NCBI RefSeq assembly: GCF_000505545.1
Contig: NZ_AYTB01000002.1
Location: 224,780-288,779, forward strand
Source: Kurthia huakuii LAM0618
GTDB lineage: Bacteria > Bacillota > Bacilli > Bacillales_A > Planococcaceae
Length of the DNA: 64,000 bases
Direction of reading: 5' to 3'
Both the position numbers and the translations under genes were made by a program. Below are positions 48,432-56,528 of the stretch, piece by piece (position 1 is the first letter of the stretch; each line of letters begins with the position of its first letter). The notes under the pieces are model-generated. The model ran no database searches and was not told the DNA's origin. It saw only the letters and a list, made by a program, of their open reading frames with translations.

Positions 48432-48986
48432 TTACAACGCTGCTAAAATGACGCGTTTCATATCTTCATATACCCATGACCAGCATTGTGGTTCGGCGAT
48501 ATATTTTTGCTGCAAGCCGCCATAGAGCGCTTTTTCCGCTTCGGCATAATGCGCATCTTCTTTTGGTGGAAGCTCTGCGCGCCCATTCACTACGAGCAGT
48601 TGAAGCTCCGGCGCACGAGGGCCCCATTTTGCGACAACATCGCCAGCGCCGTTTAGAATTAAATAAATCGGAATGGCGCGCCCACCATTTGTTAAGTAAC
48701 GGTCGATTAACGCGGTATCTGCATCGCGAAATGCCGCGCGCATGTCAATGCCCGCAGCCTCAGCAAGTTTTAGCATAATTGGGTTGTTCAGCATCGCATC
48801 ACCGCACCAATTTTCAGTAATCGCTAAAATTTTGTACCCTGCTAAACGCGCCGCAAAGCCGTCCTCTGGCACATTAAATTGCTCGTAAATCGCTTCTGTT
48901 CCTTCCTTTAAAAAAGGTACATCCATCTGTGCGATATAGTCATGCATTGGCAGTGCTTCGTCAAAATACTGTTGTTCTGTTTTCAT
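48432..48986 (-). CDS. thioredoxin-family protein with a single active-site cysteine
   Basis: The 184-residue product appears to be a thioredoxin-fold protein of the Thioredoxin_9-like group: ILAITENWCGDAMLNNPIML resembles the WCxxC region but the second cysteine is replaced (WCGDAM). RAIPIYLIL corresponds to the cis-proline segment. ATG 48986 is favoured because AGGAGG lies seven bases before it; ATG 48992 is only one base from the site. Without a second cysteine it may act by a one-cysteine mechanism or as a binding protein. Confidence 0.75.
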   Translation of the reverse strand: MKTEQQYFDEALPMHDYIAQMDVPFLKEGTEAIYEQFNVPEDGFAARLAGYKILAITENWCGDAMLNNPIMLKLAEAAGIDMRAAFRDADTALIDRYLTNGGRAIPIYLILNGAGDVVAKWGPRAPELQLLVVNGRAELPPKEDAHYAEAEKALYGGLQQKYIAEPQCWSWVYEDMKRVILAAL

Positions 48987-49105
48987 TGTCATTCCTCCTT
49001 GTAGTCTTATTGTGCCTGAATTCTAGCAATTTTTACAACTAGAAAACCTCGAAAATCAGACGATATGTATAGTAGGAAATACAGGAAAGAAGGGAATCCT
49101 TATTG

Positions 49106-50632
49106 ATGAAGTCATGGTTACTTGCGCTAAGTTTAGCTGTATGCTGTATGGCAGTTTTAGGAACGACGGCTAATGCGAAAGAGAAAAAAACAAATCAAAT
49201 TGCACAGCTCACAAGCAGTAATGTATTTATTTATAAAAAAGCGGATGCCAAGGCGGCAAAATCAAAGGCCGGAAAGCGCGCGGATGTGTCGTATTATGTG
49301 CGCCGCTATAATGGGCAATTTTACCGCATCGAACAAGGTTCAAAAACGATTGGTTGGGTGAAAAAAGCGGATCTTAAGCTGTCAAATCGCAAAACGATTT
49401 CGTTAAAGCCGCAAGTGAAATATATTATTGGGCTACAACACGCGTATGCGATGCCGCTTGGGCGCGAGTCAGAAGTCGTCTATGATTTATCGCAATACGT
49501 CGCGAAAAAAATGACGATGGTTCAGCAGGAAACGATTGGCGACACCAATTGGTATAAAGGGAAGATGGGCGGCAAATATGTGTGGTTCCCAGAAGATGCG
49601 GTGACGATGTATGGCTATGCGGCGGTCGATTTACATAAGGCATCATCGATTTCAGCGAAGGAAATGCGTGCCTTTTTATTGTCAAAAGGGAAGACGCCAG
49701 ATAATATTTTATATAAGCTCGCACCTTCATTTATTGAAGCGCAAAAAGATACCGGCATTAACGCGCAATTTATGCTAGCACATGCCATTTTAGAAACAGG
49801 CTGGGGTAACTCGGTTATTGCACAATATAAAAATAACTTTTTCGGTTATCAAGCGTATGATTCTTGCCCGGTGACGTGCGCGAAATATTTTCCAACGGGC
49901 ACAAAGGGATTAGACTACTACGCGTATAAGATCCATACGAATTATTTGGCGAAAAATGGTTTGTATTATAATGGTCCGTCAGCGCTCGGTATGAATGTGC
50001 GCTATGCGTCAGACCGTACATGGGCACAAAAAATTGCCAATTTGATGGAGCAAATGAAGCCTTATAATGAAGCGGAATATAAAAAGAAAAAGGCGACGAC
50101 GATGGCGCTGAAGCCACCGTCAGAGTATGATCACGTCATTCCAACGAAAAAACAACAGCCGATTCATTTTAAGGCGATGCCAGACGACATGATGGCAACG
50201 ACGACAGTAGCAACAACTGTTTATGCGATGCCATATACATATGCGCGCGCACTTGGTAGCTATGCGCCGAAAAAGAAAGTTGAACTCGTAGCGTATCATA
50301 GTGATGTACGCGATGTGTCGATTAGCCCAACAAAAACGGCGCGCTGGTATCGTATTGATTACAAAGGGACACAAGGTTGGGTGCGCAGCGATAAATTATC
50401 GACGCCAACACTGGGCTTTATTACACAAACGACGACGGCGCATTCAAATGCGGGGTCTAAATATTCGAAAGTATCGAATGCACTCGCTTATTCACCGCTC
50501 GAATTTGTTATGAAAAACAACAAAAAAGTGTCGAAAATCGATAGTAAGAAAGCAAAATGGTATAAAGTATATCTCCCAGAAGCACCGAAAAAAGCGGTGT
50601 GGGTAAAATCAACTTTTATTAAAACGTATTAA
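49106..50632 (+). CDS. exported glucosaminidase with GW/SH3-like modules
   Basis: A 508-residue exported protein with signal peptide MKSWLLALSLAVCCMAVLGT ending TANA. A SH3/GW-like pair covers about residues 28-165 (KTIGWVKKADL), the glucosaminidase domain about 180-318, with the catalytic glutamate in LAHAILETGWGNS (about residue 230) and NNFFGYQAYDSC. Two more GW-like modules with GWVRSDKL and VWVKSTFIKTY follow. It should cut the glycan strands of peptidoglycan and bind the wall through GW modules. It is the first of three GW-module genes in a row. Confidence 0.85.
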   Translation: MKSWLLALSLAVCCMAVLGTTANAKEKKTNQIAQLTSSNVFIYKKADAKAAKSKAGKRADVSYYVRRYNGQFYRIEQGSKTIGWVKKADLKLSNRKTISLKPQVKYIIGLQHAYAMPLGRESEVVYDLSQYVAKKMTMVQQETIGDTNWYKGKMGGKYVWFPEDAVTMYGYAAVDLHKASSISAKEMRAFLLSKGKTPDNILYKLAPSFIEAQKDTGINAQFMLAHAILETGWGNSVIAQYKNNFFGYQAYDSCPVTCAKYFPTGTKGLDYYAYKIHTNYLAKNGLYYNGPSALGMNVRYASDRTWAQKIANLMEQMKPYNEAEYKKKKATTMALKPPSEYDHVIPTKKQQPIHFKAMPDDMMATTTVATTVYAMPYTYARALGSYAPKKKVELVAYHSDVRDVSISPTKTARWYRIDYKGTQGWVRSDKLSTPTLGFITQTTTAHSNAGSKYSKVSNALAYSPLEFVMKNNKKVSKIDSKKAKWYKVYLPEAPKKAVWVKSTFIKTY

Positions 50633-50680
50633 AATGCGACATAGACGGATGCTTAAAATGCCTAGTTTTGAACAAAAAAT

Positions 50681-50721
50681 GCCCCTTAGAACCCCGAAAA
50701 CGTTCAAAAAGGGGCTTTTTT
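50681..50721 (+). terminator. terminator after the first glucosaminidase gene
   Basis: GCCCCTT (50681-50687) and AAGGGGC (50709-50715), flanked by A and T runs. The rest of the 343-base gap to the next gene is AT-rich and has only the promoter listed next. Confidence 0.85.
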
Positions 50722-50933
50722 CGGCCGAAAAATCGTGTCAAGCATATTATTTATCGGACATTTTAACGAATAAGTGTCAAAAAAACGCAAATAGTTAGCG
50801 AATGGCGCATATTATCGAATATGTCGTATAGCCAAACCCGACTTTTGGCGTTTTGAGTGATTTCTGAACGGTGATTTTAAAAAATAATTTTAAAAATTTA
50901 CATAATATTGGAACACAACTAAATCATTTAGCA

Positions 50934-50942
50934 TGGTATAGT
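50934..50942 (+). promoter_or_regulatory. extended -10 promoter of the large glucosaminidase gene
   Basis: TGgTATAGT (TATAGT 50937-50942), 34 bases before the start codon; TTGGAA at 50908-50913 is too far to be a normal -35 box. Confidence 0.5.
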
Positions 50943-50975
50943 GGAATGAATGAGTAAATGAAAGGTGGAAGTTTT

Positions 50976-53900
50976 ATGAATGGATTGAAATTTTGGAAGC
51001 CGGCTGCAGCGACCTGTCTCGCGGCGACATTAATGACGACACCACTTGCATCGGCGCCAGTAGCACAGGCTGAGACGCAGCAAGTAGCGACAACAAACGT
51101 GAGCTTCGTCGCAACGGCGAAATCTGAGAAGTCACCGATTTATAAAAATGCTGGTGATAAAAAAACGTTAATGCTTGCTGGGAAAGACTATACCGATGAA
51201 ATTTTTTATGTGCGTAAAAAAGCAGTCGTTGCAGGAACGACATACTATCAAATTACGCGTAGTACATCAGATAAAACGCCAGCAATTGGTTGGGTGAAAG
51301 AAAAAAGTTTGAAGCTATCGTCATTTAGTTACGTAAAAAATGATGCGACTGCGAAAAAATTGAATGGTACGGGTGCAGCCTATACAAGACCGGGTGGCGA
51401 GGCGCGTAATAGGATGTTTAAAAATTTAACAGCGCATAAAAATAAACCCTTTACGCCGCAATCAACAGCAAAAGTAGGCAATGAAACGTGGTACCTCGGC
51501 AAAATTGATACATATACAGTGTGGCTTCATGCATCGAGTGTTGGAGCAACAACAAAGCCACCGACAGAGGAAAAGCCTGATGCGAGTGCGGAAGCTGTAA
51601 GTTATGTGGCGAACGCAAAATCGGCAAAATCGCCCATTTATAAACAAGCGGGCGATAAAAAAGCGCTAACGCTCGCTGGTAAAACGTATACGAATGAAAC
51701 ATTTTATGTGTATAACAAAAAGGTTGTCAATGGGACGAGCTATTTTGAGATTACACGTAAAAAGGACGGCGAGGCAATCGGCTGGGTGAAAGAAAAGAGC
51801 TTGAAGCTACAAACGCTGAAAGTTATGCCAAATAGTACGAAAACGTTTTATCTAAAGGGAACAGGGAAAGGCTATACGCGCCCAGCAGGAGTATCGCGTA
51901 ATGTGCTGTATAATTCGTTAGCGAGTTATAAAGGGACGGCCTTTAAAACGACATCGAAAGTGAAGATTGGCAAGACGAATTGGTATACGGCGAAAATTGG
52001 GGGCAATGTCGTATGGTTGAAGTCGAGTGATATGACGACGAAAAAACCGACGACAACGCCAGATCCTGAGCCGGAAAATCCAGATACAGTCGTTATTGTG
52101 GAGGAAGCGATTTCTGCGGTGGCGAGCATTACGAAAAGCTCGGCGAAAGCGATTCCTTCATTAAAAGAGCCGACAAAAACAGTGGCGATTGATGCTGATA
52201 CTATTCATGTGACGCAGTTTATCGAGAAAAAGGCGACGATTGATGAAGAAGTGTATTATGAGTTTGCTGATATTGGCTTTGTGCATGAGGATGATGTCAA
52301 AGTCGCGAGCTATAGCGATGAGCAGGACATGGATGAAACGCGCACATTAAAAGGGACGGGTCGCGGTTATTCAGTGCCAGGTGCGACAAAAGCAAGTGAA
52401 GCGGTACTGTCAACACTTGCAGCATTAGCGAATACGGATTTCCGCGTTGAACGTGCTGCGAAAGTGGACGGCAAGCTATGGTATTTCGGCAAAACGGTAA
52501 ATGACGTCGAAATTTGGACGGCAGCGTCGAATACAACGGACAAACAAGCGCCAGCACCAGAAAAGCCAACGTATGAAAATGTCAGTTTACAAGCGACGGT
52601 GTTAAGTGGCACGGTACCAATTTATGCCGATGTTGAAAATCTCGCCAATGTGCGTAATATGTCATCAGCTGAAAAAGCACAAACGTATGCGGTGGCGCGT
52701 AAGGCGGTCACGTCAGATGGCGCGGTGTATTATGAGTTAAGCTATAGCGGCGAAGTCATTGGCTGGGTAGCGGAAAAGCAATTGTCGCTAAGTGAGCCAA
52801 CGACCGAGGTGGCGTCGCTTTTTTTAACAGGTCAGGGGAAGGCATATAGTGAAGCGGGCGCAAAGGGGAGCGTCGTTTATAGCTCCTTAGAAAAGTATCG
52901 TACCGATGGCTTTATTGTGAAAACATCGCGCACGATTAATAATATTGTTTATTATAACGGCATCATTGACGGCAAAATGGTATGGGTAGCAGCATCACAG
53001 TTAGCAAATCCATATTATGTTGAAAATTTGCGTAAAACATCGACGATTTCACAAGCTGAAATGGAAGCGTATTTAGTGAAGAAAAAAGGGACGGCCATTA
53101 AAACGAACGCGCTGTATAAAGCAATCCCGACGTTTTTAGCGGTGCAGGACAAGTACGGCATCAATGCGCAGTTTATGCTCGCACATGCGATTTGGGAAAC
53201 AGGCTGGGGAAGCTCGGAAATTTTCCAATATAAAAACAATGGGTTTGGTTATCAAGCGTATGATTCATGTGCAAAAACATGTGCTATCTATTTCCCAACG
53301 ATGAATGATGGCGTCGAATATTATGCCGACCAAATTTATAATAAGTATTTAAAAGAAGGTGCGATTTATAATAATGGCACGACACCAGCGGGGATGAACG
53401 TCAAATATGCGACCGATAAAAACTGGGGTAGTAGTATTTCACGTTTAATGAATGAAATGAAGGCGTATGATGCGGCGTATTACAACAAACAGCAAGCATC
53501 AACGAATGATCCGGCGCGTATTACGGCGCAGTATGATCATATTATTCCGGCGGATCAGCCACAGCCGGCGTCATTCCGCACGATTAATGGCGTAGCGACG
53601 GTTAATGCGGCGACGAAACTGTATACGATTCCGTATGCGCAAGTGGCACGTGAGTTTGCGGCGGTGAAGGCTGGCGATCAGCTGAACATTGTCGCCTATC
53701 ATGAAGATGTGCGTGATACGGCGACGTCGCGCTGGTTCCGCGTTGATTATAATGGCGCGCAAGCATGGGTGCAATCGGCATCTGTAGCGATTCCGGGCAT
53801 TGCGGCGGCTGTGAAGGACAATACGATTATTTGGAGCGAAGCGGGAACGCCAACTGCCTTATCAATCGGAACTTTAAGTAAAAATACACATATCAATGTC

Positions 53901-54026
53901 ATTTTAGATGGTAATGGAAAAAGAGTTGAAACAAAAGATACAGCTGGTGCAACATTTATTAGTGTTCAATTACCTAATTCAGCGAAAATTGGCTGGATTA
54001 AGGAAACGGAGCTACGTTTGTTCTAG
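50976..54026 (+). CDS. large exported glucosaminidase with several GW/SH3-like modules
   Basis: A 1016-residue exported protein. The signal peptide ends at PVAQA about residue 32. Four module pairs follow, recognisable by IGWVKEKSLKL, KGTGKGYTRP, and WLHASSV/VWLKSSD, with short Pro/Thr/Glu linkers such as TKPPTEEKPDAS. The glucosaminidase domain lies at about residues 690-830, with the catalytic glutamate in LAHAIWETGWGSS (about 740) and NNGFGYQAYDSC. More SH3-like modules end the protein. Likely role: peptidoglycan hydrolysis during wall growth or separation, held in the wall by the modules. AAAGGTGGA precedes ATG 50976. Confidence 0.88.
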   Translation: MNGLKFWKPAAATCLAATLMTTPLASAPVAQAETQQVATTNVSFVATAKSEKSPIYKNAGDKKTLMLAGKDYTDEIFYVRKKAVVAGTTYYQITRSTSDKTPAIGWVKEKSLKLSSFSYVKNDATAKKLNGTGAAYTRPGGEARNRMFKNLTAHKNKPFTPQSTAKVGNETWYLGKIDTYTVWLHASSVGATTKPPTEEKPDASAEAVSYVANAKSAKSPIYKQAGDKKALTLAGKTYTNETFYVYNKKVVNGTSYFEITRKKDGEAIGWVKEKSLKLQTLKVMPNSTKTFYLKGTGKGYTRPAGVSRNVLYNSLASYKGTAFKTTSKVKIGKTNWYTAKIGGNVVWLKSSDMTTKKPTTTPDPEPENPDTVVIVEEAISAVASITKSSAKAIPSLKEPTKTVAIDADTIHVTQFIEKKATIDEEVYYEFADIGFVHEDDVKVASYSDEQDMDETRTLKGTGRGYSVPGATKASEAVLSTLAALANTDFRVERAAKVDGKLWYFGKTVNDVEIWTAASNTTDKQAPAPEKPTYENVSLQATVLSGTVPIYADVENLANVRNMSSAEKAQTYAVARKAVTSDGAVYYELSYSGEVIGWVAEKQLSLSEPTTEVASLFLTGQGKAYSEAGAKGSVVYSSLEKYRTDGFIVKTSRTINNIVYYNGIIDGKMVWVAASQLANPYYVENLRKTSTISQAEMEAYLVKKKGTAIKTNALYKAIPTFLAVQDKYGINAQFMLAHAIWETGWGSSEIFQYKNNGFGYQAYDSCAKTCAIYFPTMNDGVEYYADQIYNKYLKEGAIYNNGTTPAGMNVKYATDKNWGSSISRLMNEMKAYDAAYYNKQQASTNDPARITAQYDHIIPADQPQPASFRTINGVATVNAATKLYTIPYAQVAREFAAVKAGDQLNIVAYHEDVRDTATSRWFRVDYNGAQAWVQSASVAIPGIAAAVKDNTIIWSEAGTPTALSIGTLSKNTHINVILDGNGKRVETKDTAGATFISVQLPNSAKIGWIKETELRLF

Positions 54027-54040
54027 GTGACACTTTACGG

Positions 54041-54073
54041 GAGATACGCGAGAATTCGTGTATCTCTTTTTTT
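54041..54073 (+). terminator. terminator after the large glucosaminidase gene
   Basis: GAGATACGCG (54041-54050) pairs with CGTGTATCTC (54057-54066) with one wobble, then T to 54073. The rest of the 360-base gap is AT-rich, with no gene seen. Confidence 0.88.
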
Positions 54074-54386
54074 ATTTATAGTAATTAAGAATTTTAAAAA
54101 AGGAATATTGAATATTAAAAGGTAAATTAAGGTTAATTTTAGTAGTTATTCAGAAATAGCAAAAAATGAAAAATCGCAGGAAAAGGAATAAAGGCTTGGA
54201 ATAGTCAAAAGATGATGTAGTTATAATTACTTATTACACTATACAATGTATGTGATTATGTATGTGTCTAAAGTATATATTTTTGTTGAAAAGGGTTCTA
54301 ATAATCTAAAAAATATAGGTCTAAATTAAGTGTCAGCGTGATATATTAAAACGCGGAGAGAAAATTCAAAGGTGGTACAACAGAAT

Positions 54387-55925
54387 ATGACACAAACTTG
54401 GAAGATGCTAGCGGCTATGGGGATAGCTACAACGATCATGACATCGCCAGTTGCGATGAATGGGCAAAACGTGCAGGTTGCTCAAGCGGCGACAACGACG
54501 TCGATTACTTATATGGGGCAGATTGATGATCCGAAGACCGCGATTTATGATGGCCCTGGCGGTGAAAAATTTGATACGGTTGATACGCTGTATTCAAAAA
54601 ATAGTTTTTACATACATAAGAAAGCGACCGTAAATGGTGTGACGTACTATCGTATTTCGCGCAATGAAAATCCGACATACGGTGCGATTGGCTGGGTCAA
54701 AGCGTCTAACATTCACGTCAAAAAAATGACCGAGCAAAAAAATGTTTCAAAAGCATATCCGATGAATGGAAAAGGCAATGCGTATTCACGTCCGGATGGT
54801 GGTGAGCGCAATATTTGGCATTCATTAAAGGATTATAAAAATCGGCAGTTTTATCCGCAGCGCACCGTAAAAGTTGGTTCTGCTACGTGGTATTACGGCA
54901 AGGTCGGCGAGCGCAATGCGTGGATTTCAACAGCGAGCTTAACGGAAAATGTTGATACAGCAGGTGGTGTGACGACGCCGGCGAAGAAGGTCAGCTATAT
55001 GGGCATGCTACATAGTAAAAAGAATGTCATCTATAAAACAGCAGGTGGTGCGAAACTGCAAACGGCTGGGGAACTGTATACGGAAAATCAATTTTACGTC
55101 CATCAAAAGAAAATCGTGGATGGTGTGACGTACTACCGCATCTCGCGTCATGAAGGCGCGGCGGGTGAATTTGTTGGCTGGGTCAAAGCAGCGGCGATTG
55201 ATTTAGTATCCTTAAAAACACATGCCAATGTGACCGAAAGCTTTAAGTTGACGGGGACGGGCAATGCTTACTCGCGCCCGGCCGGTGGTAAGCGCAATAT
55301 GTGGCATTCATTAGCAAGCTATAAAAATGATCACTTCCGTGCGCAACAGACAGTCGAAGTCGATGGTACGCTATGGTACTACGGCAAAGTCGGCGAGCGC
55401 AATGTGTGGATAGCCGCCTCAAGTGTCACGGATTCGATTAAGCAAGCAGGCAATCCAACGTCAAAAACGACTGCGGTGAGCTATGTCGGTCAAGTGAAAT
55501 CAACGAAAACACCGCTCTATCGTGTGGCAGGGAAGACGAGCACGAAGTTTTTAGCAGGCGCAAGCTATACAAACGAAACGTACTATATATATAAGAAGAT
55601 AGTCGTAAATGGTACGACGTATTATGAGCTTCGCCGCAGCCAGTCGGGTGACATTATTGGTTGGGTGAAAGATAAGAGTGTCTCAAAACAATCATTGAAG
55701 TTTGTGACGAATACGACGAGTAGCTTCTTGATCGATGGGACCGGGAAAGGTTATACACGTCCGAACGGCAAAACGCGCAATACATTGTATCCGACGATGA
55801 AACCATTTGCCGGGGATACATTTAAGCCAACATCGACCGCGCTTATTAGCAAGGAGCTATGGTATGTCGGGCAGATTGGTTCAAAGACGGGCTGGTTAAA
55901 GGCGACACAACTAACGATTAAATAA
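54387..55925 (+). CDS. exported GW/SH3-like module protein without a catalytic domain
   Basis: The 512-residue product has a signal peptide ending at QVAQA (about residue 35) and then three repeated module pairs of about 155 residues; each shows GWVKASNI/GWVKAAAI-like and NAYSRP.GG.RN.WHSL sequences and ends WYYGKVGERN.WI. No enzymatic domain is seen. It could be a wall-binding or scaffold protein, or a competitor/regulator of the two neighbouring glucosaminidases. The start is uncertain: AAAGGTGG is 12 bases before ATG 54387; GTG 54372 in the same frame overlaps the site. Confidence 0.8.
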   Translation: MTQTWKMLAAMGIATTIMTSPVAMNGQNVQVAQAATTTSITYMGQIDDPKTAIYDGPGGEKFDTVDTLYSKNSFYIHKKATVNGVTYYRISRNENPTYGAIGWVKASNIHVKKMTEQKNVSKAYPMNGKGNAYSRPDGGERNIWHSLKDYKNRQFYPQRTVKVGSATWYYGKVGERNAWISTASLTENVDTAGGVTTPAKKVSYMGMLHSKKNVIYKTAGGAKLQTAGELYTENQFYVHQKKIVDGVTYYRISRHEGAAGEFVGWVKAAAIDLVSLKTHANVTESFKLTGTGNAYSRPAGGKRNMWHSLASYKNDHFRAQQTVEVDGTLWYYGKVGERNVWIAASSVTDSIKQAGNPTSKTTAVSYVGQVKSTKTPLYRVAGKTSTKFLAGASYTNETYYIYKKIVVNGTTYYELRRSQSGDIIGWVKDKSVSKQSLKFVTNTTSSFLIDGTGKGYTRPNGKTRNTLYPTMKPFAGDTFKPTSTALISKELWYVGQIGSKTGWLKATQLTIK

Positions 55926-55930
55926 TGACA

Positions 55931-55961
55931 AGAGATTGGTAAATTTGCCAATCTCTTTTTT
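55931..55961 (+). terminator. terminator after the GW-module gene
   Basis: AGAGATTGG (55931-55939) pairs with CCAATCTCT (55948-55956), T to 55961. Confidence 0.9.
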
Positions 55962-56352
55962 GTTTTTAGGTAGCAAGAAAGATGCTACAGGAACATTTAC
56001 TAGGTAAATCGCCCAATTCGACAAAATGCGCGCAGGACGAATATGTCGACAAAAGCGCTTGCATAAATGTAATAATTGTAACATTACACCCTTATAAGAT
56101 GTTAAAATATGTAAAAGAATGTTGATATTAACCAAACTTAAATAACTATATAATAGGAAGAAACTCTATACAAAATGCATGAGAATGGGGCTTTGATTGT
56201 TACAAAATCGTATAAATCGCTTAAAATAGACAATTCTGTGACATGAAAGGACGTAAAAACAATACTTTAAACTCAAACAAATCAAATTAATTGCATATAT
56301 TTGATAAAGATAATATTTTTTTATTCTATAGAAGTTTTATAAAGATAAAAAT

Positions 56353-56382
56353 TTGATTGTATTAACAATCTAGTGATATTCT
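56353..56382 (+). promoter_or_regulatory. candidate promoter for the S-layer-like gene
   Basis: TTGATT (56353-56358), 18 bases and TATTCT (56377-56382). A second -10-like TATAAT lies at 56149-56154 with a poorly spaced TTGATA, so S-layer transcription may start from more than one place. The 603-base gap 55926-56528 is otherwise non-coding and AT-rich. Confidence 0.5.
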
Positions 56383-56398
56383 ACTTGCTAAGTAGAAT
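56378..56398. promoter_or_regulatory. perfect palindrome overlapping the S-layer -10 box
   Basis: ATTCTACTT (56378-56386) and AAGTAGAAT (56390-56398) surround a 3-base centre. It overlaps the -10 box and the expected start point, so it could be an operator or a stem at the very 5' end of the message. Confidence 0.5.
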
Positions 56399-56456
56399 TA
56401 TTTGGTAGAAAAAAAGGTGGAAATTCTCCTATGATTGGACGATAATTAGGCTAAGC

Positions 56457-56502
56457 ATGATTAGTTGATACACTTTTCGCAGGAAGCGAGATGACTAATC
56501 AT
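56457..56502 (+). promoter_or_regulatory. leader hairpin just before the S-layer ribosome binding site
   Basis: ATGATTAGT (56457-56465) pairs perfectly with ACTAATCAT (56494-56502); an inner CGC/GCG adds to it. GGGAGG of the start site follows at 56513-56518. Stable 5' structures that lengthen message life are common in S-layer genes. Further upstream AAAAAGGTGG (56411-56420) precedes a tiny frame, ATG ATT GGA CGA TAA (56431-56445), that could be a leader peptide. Confidence 0.5.
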
Positions 56503-56528
56503 ATCTAATTAAGGGAGGATTTTCATTC

